A stretch of 39,270 nucleotides of DNA from Hyphomonadaceae bacterium (lineage in GTDB: Bacteria > Pseudomonadota > Alphaproteobacteria > Caulobacterales > Hyphomonadaceae), in assembly GCA_027485145.1 (NCBI GenBank), contig JAIXRO010000115.1:1-39270 (forward strand), given 5' to 3'. The notes below the pieces were generated by a model. That model ran no database searches, was not told the DNA's origin, and was given only the letters and a program-made list of their open reading frames with translations. The number at the start of each line of letters is the position of its first letter. Position 1 is the stretch's first letter. A program made the position numbers and the translations under genes. Positions 15,371 through 23,510 of the stretch are shown here, one piece after another.

Positions 15371-16102
15371 ATGTCAAACGGGGCAGCCTTGATCATCGGC
15401 GCAGGAGACGCGACCGGGGGCGCGATCGCGAGGGCGTTCGCGCGCGAGGGCCTGACCGCCTGCGTGACACGGCGGGCGCGAAATCTCGATTCGCTCGGCG
15501 CGCTGGTGGCGGGCATCGAAGCGGAGGGCGGCAAGGCACGCGCCTTTGGAGTGGACGCGCGGGAGGAAGACGCGACGATTGCGCTGGTCAACCAGATCGA
15601 GGCGGAAGTGGGCCCGCTGGAAGTGTGCGTGTTCAATATCGGCGCGAATGTCCGTTTCGGGATCACCGAGACTACGGCGCGGGTTTACCAGAAAGTCTGG
15701 GAGATGGCGGCTTTCTCAGGTTTCCTGGCAGGGCGGGAAGCGGCGCGCGTGATGAAGCCGCGCGGGCGCGGCACGATCCTGTTCACCGGGGCAACCGCGG
15801 GCGTGCGCGGGCGGGACGGCTTCTCCGCCTTTGCCGGCGCCAAGCATGCGCTGCGGGCGCTGGCCCAATCGATGGCGCGGGAGCTTGGCCCGCAGGGCAT
15901 CCACGTGGCGCACATCGTCGTGGACGGCGCGATCGACAGCCAGTTCATCCGCGAGAACCTTCCGGATGCGGACGAACGCCGGGCGCGGGACGGGCTGCTG
16001 ATCCCGGACGAGATTGCCAGGAACTATGTGTGGCTGCACCGCCAGCACCGCTCCGCCTGGACGCATGAGCTGGACCTCAGGCCCTGGAACGAGACGTGGT
16101 GA
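15371..16102 (+). CDS. SDR-fold protein lacking the canonical catalytic tyrosine
   Basis: 243 residues of the short-chain dehydrogenase/reductase fold. N-terminal NAD(P) loop ALIIGAGDATGGAIARAFARE, an NNAG-like FNIGANVRFG, and the strand with GTILFTGATAGVRGRDG. At the active site the normal Y-x-x-x-K is FAGAK (F at the Tyr position, K kept). The helix after it (HALRALAQSMARELGPQGIH) and VAHIVVDGAI are typical. I recall this Phe variant in a proteobacterial subfamily, so it is probably not a random loss. The start ATG at 15371 has GGAGGA before it. It neighbours acyl-CoA dehydrogenase and crotonase genes; lipid or ketone metabolism is inferred. Confidence 0.88.
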   Translation: MSNGAALIIGAGDATGGAIARAFAREGLTACVTRRARNLDSLGALVAGIEAEGGKARAFGVDAREEDATIALVNQIEAEVGPLEVCVFNIGANVRFGITETTARVYQKVWEMAAFSGFLAGREAARVMKPRGRGTILFTGATAGVRGRDGFSAFAGAKHALRALAQSMARELGPQGIHVAHIVVDGAIDSQFIRENLPDADERRARDGLLIPDEIARNYVWLHRQHRSAWTHELDLRPWNETW

Positions 16103-16106
16103 GCGG

Positions 16107-17276
16107 TTAGACCATGCCCGCATCGGTCGGCAGGCCGAACAGGATGCGGCCCGTCAGTTCCAGCGTCGACGGCGCGGTCATGATATGTTGCGTGATGGCA
16201 TGTGCGTCGCGGAATCGGCGTTGGAGGTCGCTGGACTCAAACAGCGCCGCGCCGCCGCCAAGATCGTAGAGCGTGCGGCAGATGTCGGCGCCGGTGCGCG
16301 TCATGTGGGTACAGGCCAGGCGAAGGTCCGCGCGGGCCTCCATGGGAATTTCGTCCGCCTGCTGAGCGATCGCCCAGACGCGGTCGATTTCCGAGAACAG
16401 GTAAGCGCGCGCCGCGCGCCATTGCGCCTCGCAGCTGGCATAGGCGGCCTGCATGGATTGGCGTTCGGACAACGTCTTGGCCGAGCCCTGGCTTTTCTTC
16501 ACCGTCGCGAGTGAATGGAAGGCGTTGAGCGCGCCGCGCGCATTGCCGAGCGCGACCCCGCAGACACCGAGCGCGAGAAGACCGAATGCCGGGAACCTGA
16601 ACAAGGCGCCAGTCTGGTGCGGCTTGTCGGAGACAAGAGAAACGGACCGGCCCTTTGGCACGAGCAGATCCTTGACTTCGATATCGCCCGAGCCGGTGCC
16701 CTTGAGGCCCATGACGTGCCAAGTGTCGTGCAGCACCGCGTCACTCGCCGGAAAGTACATCATCCGGTTTTCGGGCGCGCCGGAAGCGAGGCGTTTCATC
16801 TCGCCGTCTTCCCAGATCGTGCAGCCGCCACAAAGCCAGGTACAGTTGCCAGAGCCCGAGCCCCACTGCCAGCGCCCGGTGACGCGGTAATGGTCGCCCT
16901 CGATCACGGCGCGGCCCATCGGCGCGAAGACACCGCCCGTGATGGTCATCGGATCGTGGTAAATCTCTTCGGCGAAATTGGGATCGATATAGGCGACATT
17001 TAGCGAGGTGGTCGCCCCGATCATGGCGCACCAAGCGGCGCTGGCATTAGCAATCGCCATCAATTCCGTGACTTCAACGATCTCGCGCGGGGTCGATTCA
17101 AGGCCGCCAAAGCGCTTCGGCGTCACCATCCGGAACACGCCCGCCGCAGCGAGCTTCTGGGCGAGATCGGCCGGAAGGCGCCTCGCTTCTTCCATTTCTG
17201 CGGCGCGCGCGGCGAGTTCCGGCAGCAGGGCGTGCAGCGACGCGGCGAGATCGGGCGTGTGAAGTGTATCAGCCAT
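16107..17276 (-). CDS. Acyl-CoA dehydrogenase-fold flavin protein (group D hydroxylase-like)
   Basis: 389 residues with the acyl-CoA dehydrogenase fold. The middle domain has WQWGSGSGNCTWLCGGCTIW and WHVMGLKGTGSGDIEVKDLLVP, which is the pattern of HsaA/HpaB-type two-component flavin monooxygenases and not of classical acyl-CoA dehydrogenases. The C-terminal helical domain starts near residue 230 (ALGVCGVALGNARGALNAF) and ends with QHIMTAPSTLELTGRILFG. It is convergent with the SDR gene (four bases between stops) and divergent from the crotonase. No reductase partner lies adjacent. A role in degradation of an aromatic or steroid-like compound is inferred. Confidence 0.85.
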   Translation of the reverse strand: MADTLHTPDLAASLHALLPELAARAAEMEEARRLPADLAQKLAAAGVFRMVTPKRFGGLESTPREIVEVTELMAIANASAAWCAMIGATTSLNVAYIDPNFAEEIYHDPMTITGGVFAPMGRAVIEGDHYRVTGRWQWGSGSGNCTWLCGGCTIWEDGEMKRLASGAPENRMMYFPASDAVLHDTWHVMGLKGTGSGDIEVKDLLVPKGRSVSLVSDKPHQTGALFRFPAFGLLALGVCGVALGNARGALNAFHSLATVKKSQGSAKTLSERQSMQAAYASCEAQWRAARAYLFSEIDRVWAIAQQADEIPMEARADLRLACTHMTRTGADICRTLYDLGGGAALFESSDLQRRFRDAHAITQHIMTAPSTLELTGRILFGLPTDAGMV

Positions 17277-17408
17277 GGCGCCAAACTAACCTGTTTTGCC
17301 AGCGCTTCAAAGGGCCCACCCGGGCTCGTCACCCAAGGTCAGCATTGCTGCCCGGGGGCGGGCCGCTTAGGTTCAGTGCCAACAAGATCCGTGAACGGGG
17401 AGAAAGTC

Positions 17409-18221
17409 ATGTCTGACCAGCTGCTGGAAACCTTCGAGGATGGCATCGCCACCCTGACCATGAACCGCCCCGAGGCGCGCAATGCCCTGACGGGCGAACT
17501 GCTCGACGCGCTCGCGGTTGCCGTGCCGCGCCTCGCGCTGGACCCCAAGGTGCGCGTGGTCGTGCTGACCGGCGCCGGCGGCGCATTCTGTGCGGGCGGC
17601 GACGTGAAAGGCTTCGTGGCTGCGCCAACCGGTGGCGGCGGCAAGAGCGACGCCCCGTTCAGCATGGAGAATCGCATCGCCGGCCTGCGCAAAGGCATGG
17701 AAACCGCCAAGTGGCTGCACGAGATGCCGAAGCCGACGCTGGCCGTGATGCCGGGCCCGGCCGCCGGCGCAGGCCTGTCGCTGGCGCTCGCCTGTGACAT
17801 GCGCATCTGCACGACGACCGCCAAGCTGACCACAGCCTTCTCCAAGATCGGTGCGAGCGGGGATTATGGCGGCTCCTACTTCCTCACAAAGCTCGTCGGC
17901 GAGGCCAAGGCCCGCGAGCTTTATTTCACCGCCGATGTGATCTCCGGCGAGCAGGCCGCCGCGCTCGGCATTGTCAACGAGGCGGTGGCGCCGGACAAGT
18001 TCCACGAAGCCGCCCGGGCGAAGGCGCGCTATCTCGCCGGGCTGCCGACGGTGGCAATCGGGTACATGAAGAAGAACCTGAACCTCGCCGCCAGCGCGAC
18101 CTTGTCCGAAGTGCTGGACATGGAAGCGGCCCACATGGTGCGCACCATGATGACCGAGGATCACAAGGCCGCGTCGCTCGCCTTCGTCGAGAAGCGCCCG
18201 CCGGTGTTCAAGGGGCACTAG
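17409..18221 (+). CDS. Enoyl-CoA hydratase/isomerase family protein
   Basis: Crotonase fold, 270 residues, hydrating or isomerising enoyl-CoA thioesters. It shows TMNRPEARNALTGELLDAL, the oxyanion-hole segment GAGGAFCAGGDVKGF (about 56-70) and MPGPAAGAGLSLALACDMRI (second oxyanion-hole strand). Positions of the two hydratase glutamates read AFSKIGASGDYGG and KARELYFTAD. The first Glu is not in its usual place, so PaaG-like isomerase or another crotonase reaction is possible. The start ATG 17409 has GGGGAGAAAG in front; the longer frame from 17232 is not used. Confidence 0.9.
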   Translation: MSDQLLETFEDGIATLTMNRPEARNALTGELLDALAVAVPRLALDPKVRVVVLTGAGGAFCAGGDVKGFVAAPTGGGGKSDAPFSMENRIAGLRKGMETAKWLHEMPKPTLAVMPGPAAGAGLSLALACDMRICTTTAKLTTAFSKIGASGDYGGSYFLTKLVGEAKARELYFTADVISGEQAAALGIVNEAVAPDKFHEAARAKARYLAGLPTVAIGYMKKNLNLAASATLSEVLDMEAAHMVRTMMTEDHKAASLAFVEKRPPVFKGH

Positions 18222-18225
18222 CGGG

Positions 18226-18573
18226 TCAGAGCTTCAACTCGCTGTGCAGCTTCGGCGGCGCGGCATGGCGCCAGGACATCACGAGCGCGGAGCGCAGCGT
18301 CGTTGCATCGCAGGCCTTGAGCCGGATCGACGTCGCCCCCTTCTCGCCCCACTTGTTCGGCACCGGGAAGAAGATGCCCGGCTCGGCTTCGCACAGCATC
18401 CGCTGCTCCTCGATCCTCAGGAACACGTTCGAAAACTCATGGTGCGGCGGCAAAGTGCAGAAGATCTTGCCCTTGGGCGCATCGACGCGGAAGCTGGTCC
18501 AATCGAAGTGCGGTTTCTCTACCGCGCGCGGCAGCGACAAGGCGGTCGCGCGAAGTTTGGCGGGCGTGATCAC
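18226..18573 (-). CDS. MmcQ/YjbR-family protein
   Basis: 115 residues, matching the YjbR/MmcQ (CyaY-like) fold: an N-terminal ALSLPRAVEKPHFDWTSFRV, KGKIFCTLPPHHEFSNVFL, and a C-terminal helix pair with RSALVMSWRHAAPPKL. These proteins are thought to bind DNA or ligands, without a firm role. Its ATG overlaps the stop of the upstream acyltransferase gene by four bases (ATGA), so it is translationally coupled to it. Confidence 0.88.
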   Translation of the reverse strand: MITPAKLRATALSLPRAVEKPHFDWTSFRVDAPKGKIFCTLPPHHEFSNVFLRIEEQRMLCEAEPGIFFPVPNKWGEKGATSIRLKACDATTLRSALVMSWRHAAPPKLHSELKL

Positions 18574-19460
18574 CGGAAGATCTTCGGCTTGTTGGCCTGG
18601 AAGCGCACACCGGCTTCCCGGTAGCGCGGGCCCTTCCCGTCCGGCGCGAGCGCATAGGTTTTCTCGCGCAGGAATTCCATCAGACCGCGGCGCTTGCCGG
18701 CCGCCTCGAGCGCGTCCGGTGTCAGCGTCTCGCCGATTTCGACACGCAGCGTCTTGCCCATCCGGCGGCGCACTTCGCGGAAGACGAGTGCAAGACGAAG
18801 CTCCAATGACAGGTGCGACGCGATCTGGAACAGGCGCGAATTCTGGCCATCAAAGAAGATCGGCGTGACATGCGCGCCGCTCTGCGTGATCAGTTTGGCG
18901 GTGAACGGCTTCCACTCGTCATCGACCGCGAGCGGATCAAATGGCCGGGGTGTTGTGGCGACGCCGCCGCTGGGAAACACGACGATGCAGCCGCCGCCCT
19001 TGACATGTGCCAGCGCCGCCTTGCGCATGGCCACGTTCGCCTCGACGGCCTCGCGCGTGCCGCCGAAGTCGACCGGGAGCAGATAGGGCCGCGCCTCCGG
19101 CACGCCGTCGAGCACGGAGTTCGTCAGCACCTTGAAATCCGGCCGGCGCAGACTGATCAGCCAGCTGATGACAAGGCCGTCCAGCACGCCGAAGGGATGG
19201 TTTGCAACGACAACCAGCGGACCTTCGCGCGGGATCGCGGCGTGGCGGCTGGCGGAAAACTGCACGTCCAGATCAAGCAGCCGGATCGCCGCCTCGAAGA
19301 AGGGCACATCGCGCGACAGGTCCGCGCGGTAATGATCGTAGAGCTGCTTGATCTTCGGTTGGCCGGACAGCCGCTCGACTGCGCGCACAAGGCGGCGCTT
19401 GAGCGGGTCGTCGAAATACGACGCGTAGGAAAGCTCGGGCTCGACCTCGACGGCACTCAC
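18570..19460 (-). CDS. PlsC-like lysophospholipid/ornithine-lipid acyltransferase
   Basis: About 297 residues of the lysophospholipid acyltransferase fold. The signature VVVANHPFGVLDGLVISW is the HX4D active-site motif (NHPFGVLDG), followed by VFPSGGVATT, which resembles the FPEG substrate motif. I chose GTG 19460 because it overlaps the preceding TGA in a GTGA coupling arrangement; GTG 19469 in frame is an alternative adding three residues. It is coupled to the acyl-CoA dehydrogenase upstream and to MmcQ downstream. A role in acyl transfer to glycerophosphate or ornithine lipid is inferred from the family (OlsA-like proteins have similar motifs). Confidence 0.88.
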   Translation of the reverse strand: MSAVEVEPELSYASYFDDPLKRRLVRAVERLSGQPKIKQLYDHYRADLSRDVPFFEAAIRLLDLDVQFSASRHAAIPREGPLVVVANHPFGVLDGLVISWLISLRRPDFKVLTNSVLDGVPEARPYLLPVDFGGTREAVEANVAMRKAALAHVKGGGCIVVFPSGGVATTPRPFDPLAVDDEWKPFTAKLITQSGAHVTPIFFDGQNSRLFQIASHLSLELRLALVFREVRRRMGKTLRVEIGETLTPDALEAAGKRRGLMEFLREKTYALAPDGKGPRYREAGVRFQANKPKIFR

Positions 19461-20620
19461 AGGCGCCACATCCTTGCGAGGTTGTTTTTCTGCATGTCGG
19501 ACGAGCCACCGACGATCGGCATGCCGAGCAGGTCGCGCAGGTTTCGTTCGATGTCATAGGCATCGGACAGGCCATAGGCACCGATGACCTGCTGGCTGGC
19601 AAGCGCGATCTCGACGCCGGTGTCGGCGATATAGAGCTTGGCCATCGCGGTTTCCGCCGAGCAGGGCTGGCCCGTGCTGGCAAGCCAGGCGGCATGATAG
19701 AGCATATGGCGGCAGGCGGCGAGTTTCGTCCGTGCCGTGACGAGTTTATGGGCGACCGCCTGATGCTTGCCGATCGGCTTTCCGAACTGGACACGCTCAC
19801 CCGCATAGCGCCAGGCCTCGTCCAGCGCAGCCCGGGCGAGGCCATAGGCGACCGCCGTGATCTCGATCTTCTCGACGTCCAGCGCGCGCCCTGCGAGCGC
19901 TTCCCAGCCCTTGTTCCACTTCTCAGGTCCGCCCACGATGGCGCTTTCCGGCAGCCGGACGTCATCGAGATAGACATCCATCGAATGGGTATAGCGCAGG
20001 TTGGCGTGCTCGATGGGCTGCATCGTGACGCCCTTGGCATTGGTCGGCACCAGGACGAAGGTCAGGTTGCCATGCCGGTCGCCCGGCTCGCCGGAGCGGC
20101 AGAGGCAATAGATATAGTCGGACCAGTCGGCGCCCGTGCACCAGCGCTTGGCGCCCTTGATGATGAGCTCGCCGCCCTTGCGCTCCACCCGCGTCTCGAC
20201 GCTTGGCAGGTCGCCGCCGACATTCGGCTCCGAGAGGCCATAGCAGAGGAACATCTCGCCCCGCGCGAGCTTCGGCAGCAAGTCTTCCTTCTGCGCCTTT
20301 GATCCGTTCTCGGATATGTTCAGCCCGCCATAGAAGGCGGCGTGGATATAGGGGCCCGCCATGCTTGAGCCGCCCTGGCAGAGTTCATCGATGACGGCGG
20401 CGGCCGCATAGATATCCTCGCCCTGCCCGCCATAGGCTTCGGGAATGGTCAGGCCGATGAGGCCCATCTCGGCGATCTCGCGGAACAGGGCGCGGTCCCA
20501 GGTCGCCGCCTTGTCCCATTCGCGGCGCTTCTCGCGCGGCATCTTGTCAGCCACCCAGCGCGACAGCTGGCGGCGGATTTCGGTCACATGGCCGGGCTCG
20601 GAAGCGTAAAACGTACTCAT
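19457..20620 (-). CDS. Acyl-CoA dehydrogenase
   Basis: 387 residues of a FAD-dependent acyl-CoA dehydrogenase. N-terminal helical domain ends with IGLTIPEAYGGQGED, then the middle beta domain with MFLCYGLSEPNVGGDLPSVET (flavin-binding) and WCTGADWSDYIYCLCRSG, and the C-terminal helices with YAGERVQFGKPIGKHQAVAHKL (Gly-Arg-Gln-Phe-like signature), ending SDMQKNNLARMWRL. The gene is 14 bases downstream of metA on the same strand. It oxidises an acyl-CoA at the alpha-beta bond. The chain length is unknown. Confidence 0.95.
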   Translation of the reverse strand: MSTFYASEPGHVTEIRRQLSRWVADKMPREKRREWDKAATWDRALFREIAEMGLIGLTIPEAYGGQGEDIYAAAAVIDELCQGGSSMAGPYIHAAFYGGLNISENGSKAQKEDLLPKLARGEMFLCYGLSEPNVGGDLPSVETRVERKGGELIIKGAKRWCTGADWSDYIYCLCRSGEPGDRHGNLTFVLVPTNAKGVTMQPIEHANLRYTHSMDVYLDDVRLPESAIVGGPEKWNKGWEALAGRALDVEKIEITAVAYGLARAALDEAWRYAGERVQFGKPIGKHQAVAHKLVTARTKLAACRHMLYHAAWLASTGQPCSAETAMAKLYIADTGVEIALASQQVIGAYGLSDAYDIERNLRDLLGMPIVGGSSDMQKNNLARMWRL

Positions 20621-20634
20621 CTGGCTGTTTTGTC

Positions 20635-21552
20635 CTACCGTCCGATTTCGTCAAGCGTGAACGGTGTGGTCTGGTAGGTCTGGTTGATCCAGTTGCCGAA
20701 CAGGAGGTGGGCGTGGCTGCGCCAGCGGTTCTGCGGCTGGGTGGAGGGATCATCGCCCGGAAAGTAGTTGTGCGGCACGTGGATCGGCTTGCCGGCCGCC
20801 CGGTCGCGCTCGAACTCTTCCTTCAGGGAAAGCGAATCATATTCGATATGGTTGAACATGAAGAGGCTGCGTGAGGCCGCATGTTCGATCAGGCAAGGCC
20901 CGACCGTTCCGGAATCGATCAGCAGGCGGAGCTCCGGCCGCCTGACGACATCTTCCCGGCGTACTTCCGTCCAGCGCGACACCGGCACCTGGAAGTCATC
21001 CGAAAAGCCCGACAGGTAGGCCGAGGCGGGATCAAGGTTGCGGTGCCGGAACACGCCGAACGCCTTCGAGCCGAGCGGATACTTCGGAACGGCATGGAAG
21101 TGCCAGGCCGCGGCCATCGCGCCCCAGCAGATATAGAATGGCGAGTGGACATTCGTCCGTGTCCAGTCGAATATCTGTGTCAGTTCCTGCCAGTAGGTCA
21201 CGTCCTCGAAGGGCATCTGCTCGACCGGCGCGCCGGTGACGATGAACCCGTCGAACTTCCGGTCCCTTATCTCGTCCCAGGTCTGGTAGAAGCTGATGAG
21301 GTGGTCCTGCGGCGTATTCTTCGGCTGGTGGCCGCCAACGCGCACCAGCGTCAGCTCCACCTGCAGCGGCGTCGCCCCGATCAGGCGCGCCAGCTGCGTT
21401 TCGGTGCGTATCTTGTTGGGCATCAGGTTCAACAGGCCGATCTGCAGCGGCCGGATATCCTGGCGCACCGCATCGGTCTCGCGCAGGACCGCGACGCCCT
21501 CACGCTTCAGCGTTTCCGCAGCGGGCAGCGTGTCTGGAATCCGGATCGGCAT
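20635..21552 (-). CDS. metA: Homoserine O-acyltransferase (MetA type), predicted acetyl-CoA specific
   Basis: 305 residues, first committed step of methionine synthesis from homoserine. Catalytic Cys142 in [12 protein letters not shown], and His235/Glu237 in [10 protein letters not shown], match the known MetA residues at exactly those positions. Residue 111 is Glu ([12 protein letters not shown]). In characterised MetA proteins Glu111 favours acetyl-CoA and Gly111 favours succinyl-CoA, so this is probably a homoserine O-acetyltransferase. The start [13 protein letters not shown] at 21552 follows from homology. The open frame continuing to 21777 runs through the riboswitch and is not coding. 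It is regulated by a SAM-II riboswitch in its leader. Confidence 0.96.
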   Translation of the reverse strand: MPIRIPDTLPAAETLKREGVAVLRETDAVRQDIRPLQIGLLNLMPNKIRTETQLARLIGATPLQVELTLVRVGGHQPKNTPQDHLISFYQTWDEIRDRKFDGFIVTGAPVEQMPFEDVTYWQELTQIFDWTRTNVHSPFYICWGAMAAAWHFHAVPKYPLGSKAFGVFRHRNLDPASAYLSGFSDDFQVPVSRWTEVRREDVVRRPELRLLIDSGTVGPCLIEHAASRSLFMFNHIEYDSLSLKEEFERDRAAGKPIHVPHNYFPGDDPSTQPQNRWRSHAHLLFGNWINQTYQTTPFTLDEIGR

Positions 21553-21617
21553 CGCGTCTCGTCCCTGTCGGCCCGCTTCAGACTTCAAACACATCGCGCG
21601 GGGGGGGAGACAGGCAG

Positions 21618-21630
21618 GCCGCCTTGCGGC
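21618..21630 (-). other. Hairpin and homopolymer run in metA leader
   Basis: In the metA transcript a GCCGC-AAG-GCGGC hairpin is followed, about ten bases later, by a run of eight C (plus-strand G at 21600-21607). It lies between the SAM-II aptamer and the start codon. It lacks the U-run of an intrinsic terminator. It may structure the long leader or act in translation control. Confidence 0.35.
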
Positions 21631-21647
21631 AGCGCATGCATCTCGGC

Positions 21648-21702
21648 CCTTTAGCGACTTGTTTAACGTGGCTGCAAGCCGGCCGGCCAAATCACCACGC
21701 TC
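21648..21702 (-). ncRNA. SAM-II riboswitch (metA leader)
   Basis: The minus strand reads CGTGGTGATTTGGCCGGCC, then CTTGCAGCCACGTTAAAC, and ends with CTAAAGG. These are the conserved SAM-II blocks: TGATTTG after the first P1 arm, CTTGCAGCC before the closing arm, TTAAA, and the CTAAA tail that takes part in the pseudoknot. P1 arms CGTGG (plus 21695-21699) and CCACG (plus 21667-21671) pair perfectly. SAM-II binds S-adenosylmethionine and usually hides the ribosome-binding site of metA or metX. Here about 95 bases separate it from the metA start, longer than the direct-occlusion layout. The aptamer starts six bases after the upstream doxX stop. Confidence 0.93.
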
Positions 21703-21707
21703 GCCAT

Positions 21708-22169
21708 CTAGCGCGGGATCGAACCGGCGACAAGCGCCTCGTCCCGGCTCCGCCTGACCGCCCGGTCGGACCGCCACCAGCCCCTGAGCGTCAAGGCGCG
21801 CGCTTCGCTATGACCTGCCAGAACCAGCAGCCCTGCAAGGATGCCGAGATTCTTGATGAAGTTCTGCATTTCCCGTTCGCTGGAAACGCCTGCGTGATCA
21901 TTCCAGAAGTCATGCAGGAGAACATTGACCAGCAGGACGTAGACCACGAGGCCAAGGGCCGTCAGGCACACATGCCGCCCGGAAATCAGAAGCAGGCCGC
22001 CGGCCACATTTGCCACCGCGGCAATCCACATCAGCGGCTCTGCCAACGCCACGCCGTGCATCTGCATCAGCGCGACATGCATGTCCGGCGCGGCGAACTT
22101 CATCAGGCCCGGGACCAAAAAGTACAAGCCGAGCAGGAACCGCCCCGTAAGGATCATTGCATTGGACAT
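21708..22169 (-). CDS. DoxX-family membrane protein
   Basis: 153 residues with about four membrane helices: [20 protein letters not shown] (1st, with the DoxX LRLxLGxxFLxxGxxK pattern), [36 protein letters not shown], and [17 protein letters not shown]. The GxxKF and [12 protein letters not shown] elements are those of DoxX/SURF4-type quinol- or redox-related proteins. The Arg-rich tail after residue 125 is not conserved. The stop lies next to the SAM-II aptamer, so the metA promoter must be inside this gene or upstream of it. It ends the transcript begun at the crotonase, four bases upstream. Confidence 0.88.
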   Translation of the reverse strand: MSNAMILTGRFLLGLYFLVPGLMKFAAPDMHVALMQMHGVALAEPLMWIAAVANVAGGLLLISGRHVCLTALGLVVYVLLVNVLLHDFWNDHAGVSSEREMQNFIKNLGILAGLLVLAGHSEARALTLRGWWRSDRAVRRSRDEALVAGSIPR

Positions 22170-22172
22170 CGC

Positions 22173-22985
22173 CTATTCCCCCGTCAGTTTCGGTGCGCGC
22201 TTTTCCTTGAAGGCCGTGACGGCCTCGCGCCGGTCATGCAAGTAGTTCGAGACGCTTTCCCAGCCGATACTGGCGTCCATCAGCTGCGCGGCGAGCGCGC
22301 GCAGCGGGATGTTCGCTGTCGTCTTCGTCCAGCGCACGGCCCATTTCGGATTGGCGAGGATCTTGCCGGCGATCTCGTCCACTTTCGCGTCGAGTTCTGC
22401 GCCGGGTACGGCATAGTTGATCAGGCCGAGCCGCTGGGCCTCGGGCGCAGAAAGAAGGTCGCCGGTCATCAGCAGTTCCTTCGCCTTGGCGAAGCCGATC
22501 AGCTGCGGCCAGATCAGCGCGCCGCCATCACCCGCGACCAGGCCCACCTTCACATGCGGATCGCCGATCTTCGCCGTCTCGTCCGCGATGATCACATCGC
22601 ACAGCAGAGCGATCGTCGCGCCGAGGCCGGCGGCCGCGCCGTTCATCCGGCAAAGGATCGGCTTTTCCATCTGCAGCAGCGTGACCACGATCTGCTTGGC
22701 ATCCCAGCCGATGGCGCGGAAGCGTTCGGGATGATTGATCTGTTCCTCGAACCAGTCGAAGTCCCCGCCCGCACAGAAGGCGCGGCCCTTGCCCGACAGG
22801 ATGATCAGGTCGCTTTCCGTATCGCGCTGCAGGCAATTGAACACGAGCGCGAGCTCGGTATGCATCGCCTCGTCCACGCCGTTGACGGGGTGGGTCGAGG
22901 TGATGAAAGCCGTCAGTACACGCCCTTTCCGCTCAAACGTGAAGCGCTCCCATTTGTCCTTCGTGATGTCATATGTCGCGCTCAT
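22173..22985 (-). CDS. Enoyl-CoA hydratase/isomerase family protein (lacks first catalytic Glu)
   Basis: 270 residues, crotonase fold. Oxyanion hole segment SGKGRAFCAGGDFDWFEEQI (about 64-83) and RMNGAAAGLGATIALLCDVIIAD. The region that carries the first glutamate of hydratases (PEIxLG...PGxGG) reads GDPHVKVGLVAGDGG, so His replaces that Glu and an Asp follows. The second region (KAKELLMTGD) has Glu. Hydratase activity is therefore doubtful; isomerase, hydrolase or decarboxylase chemistry is possible. The ATG has GAGG-like bases upstream. It is four bases from doxX and co-transcribed. Confidence 0.88.
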   Translation of the reverse strand: MSATYDITKDKWERFTFERKGRVLTAFITSTHPVNGVDEAMHTELALVFNCLQRDTESDLIILSGKGRAFCAGGDFDWFEEQINHPERFRAIGWDAKQIVVTLLQMEKPILCRMNGAAAGLGATIALLCDVIIADETAKIGDPHVKVGLVAGDGGALIWPQLIGFAKAKELLMTGDLLSAPEAQRLGLINYAVPGAELDAKVDEIAGKILANPKWAVRWTKTTANIPLRALAAQLMDASIGWESVSNYLHDRREAVTAFKEKRAPKLTGE

Positions 22986-23099
22986 GGTGTCCTCCAGCCC
23001 GTTTCTGGCTTCGAACCTAACCTGCCCGGCGGCAAAGTCACGGGGGATGACCGCCGCACTGCCCCGCGCTAGGACGATCCATCAACCGAAAGCCGCCCC

Positions 23100-23447
23100 A
23101 TGCCCCGCGACACCCTCTTCCTTCTCCCGCCCGGCTTTGCCGCCAATGGCCAGCGCGAGTTCTGCCCGGAATGCGCCGAGCTCTGGGGCGTGCTCTCGTG
23201 GTTCCCGGCGCTGAAGGAGACGCTCGACATCGTCTATGTCGGGATCGACCATCCCCGCGCGCCGATCACGGCCTTGCTGGGCGACGGGCGCCACAATGCG
23301 CCGACCCTTGTGCTGCATGAAGGCAGCCCTCGCGCCGAAGGCGTCGCCTATGCAGAAGCCAACGGCCACATCTACCTGCCGTCGGCCCGGTCCATCGCAA
23401 GGCACTTCGCTGCCTTGCACGGCACGCCGGTCCCGCGCGGGCACTGA
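23100..23447 (+). CDS. DUF3088-type thioredoxin-fold protein
   Basis: 115 residues that I recognise as DUF3088: start RDTLFLLPPGFAANGQREFC with the FCPEC cysteine pair (about 22-25), then LSWFPALKETLDIVYVGIDHPRAPI, ALLGDGRHNAPTLVL, and the C-terminal helix ARHFAALHGTPVPRG. The fold looks thioredoxin-like (Cys-Pro-x-Cys, glutaredoxin-like strand order). No biochemical function is known. It is divergent from the crotonase gene upstream. Confidence 0.85.
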   Translation: MPRDTLFLLPPGFAANGQREFCPECAELWGVLSWFPALKETLDIVYVGIDHPRAPITALLGDGRHNAPTLVLHEGSPRAEGVAYAEANGHIYLPSARSIARHFAALHGTPVPRGH

Positions 23448-23459
23448 CCACGCCTCGCC

Positions 23460-23489
23460 CGGACTGGCCCAGACTGGCCCGGACTGGCC
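23460..23489. repeat. Short tandem repeat, three copies of a 10-base unit
   Basis: GACTGGCCC(G/A) repeats three times with period ten in the 63-base gap between convergent DUF3088 and lipoprotein genes. One unit has A for G. The ends read GGACTGGCCC and GGGCTGACG. Possible slippage-prone minisatellite. No coding or terminator function is seen. Confidence 0.6.
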
Positions 23490-23510
23490 CGGGCTGACGA
23501 GAGCGCAGCC

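Noticed and set aside
21553-21777. N-terminal extension of the metA frame
   Set aside because: It translates the SAM-II riboswitch and the tail of doxX. MetA homology begins at the ATG at 21552.
21624-23072. 482-aa plus-strand open frame across doxX and the crotonase
   Set aside because: Antisense shadow of two well-supported genes and of the riboswitch.
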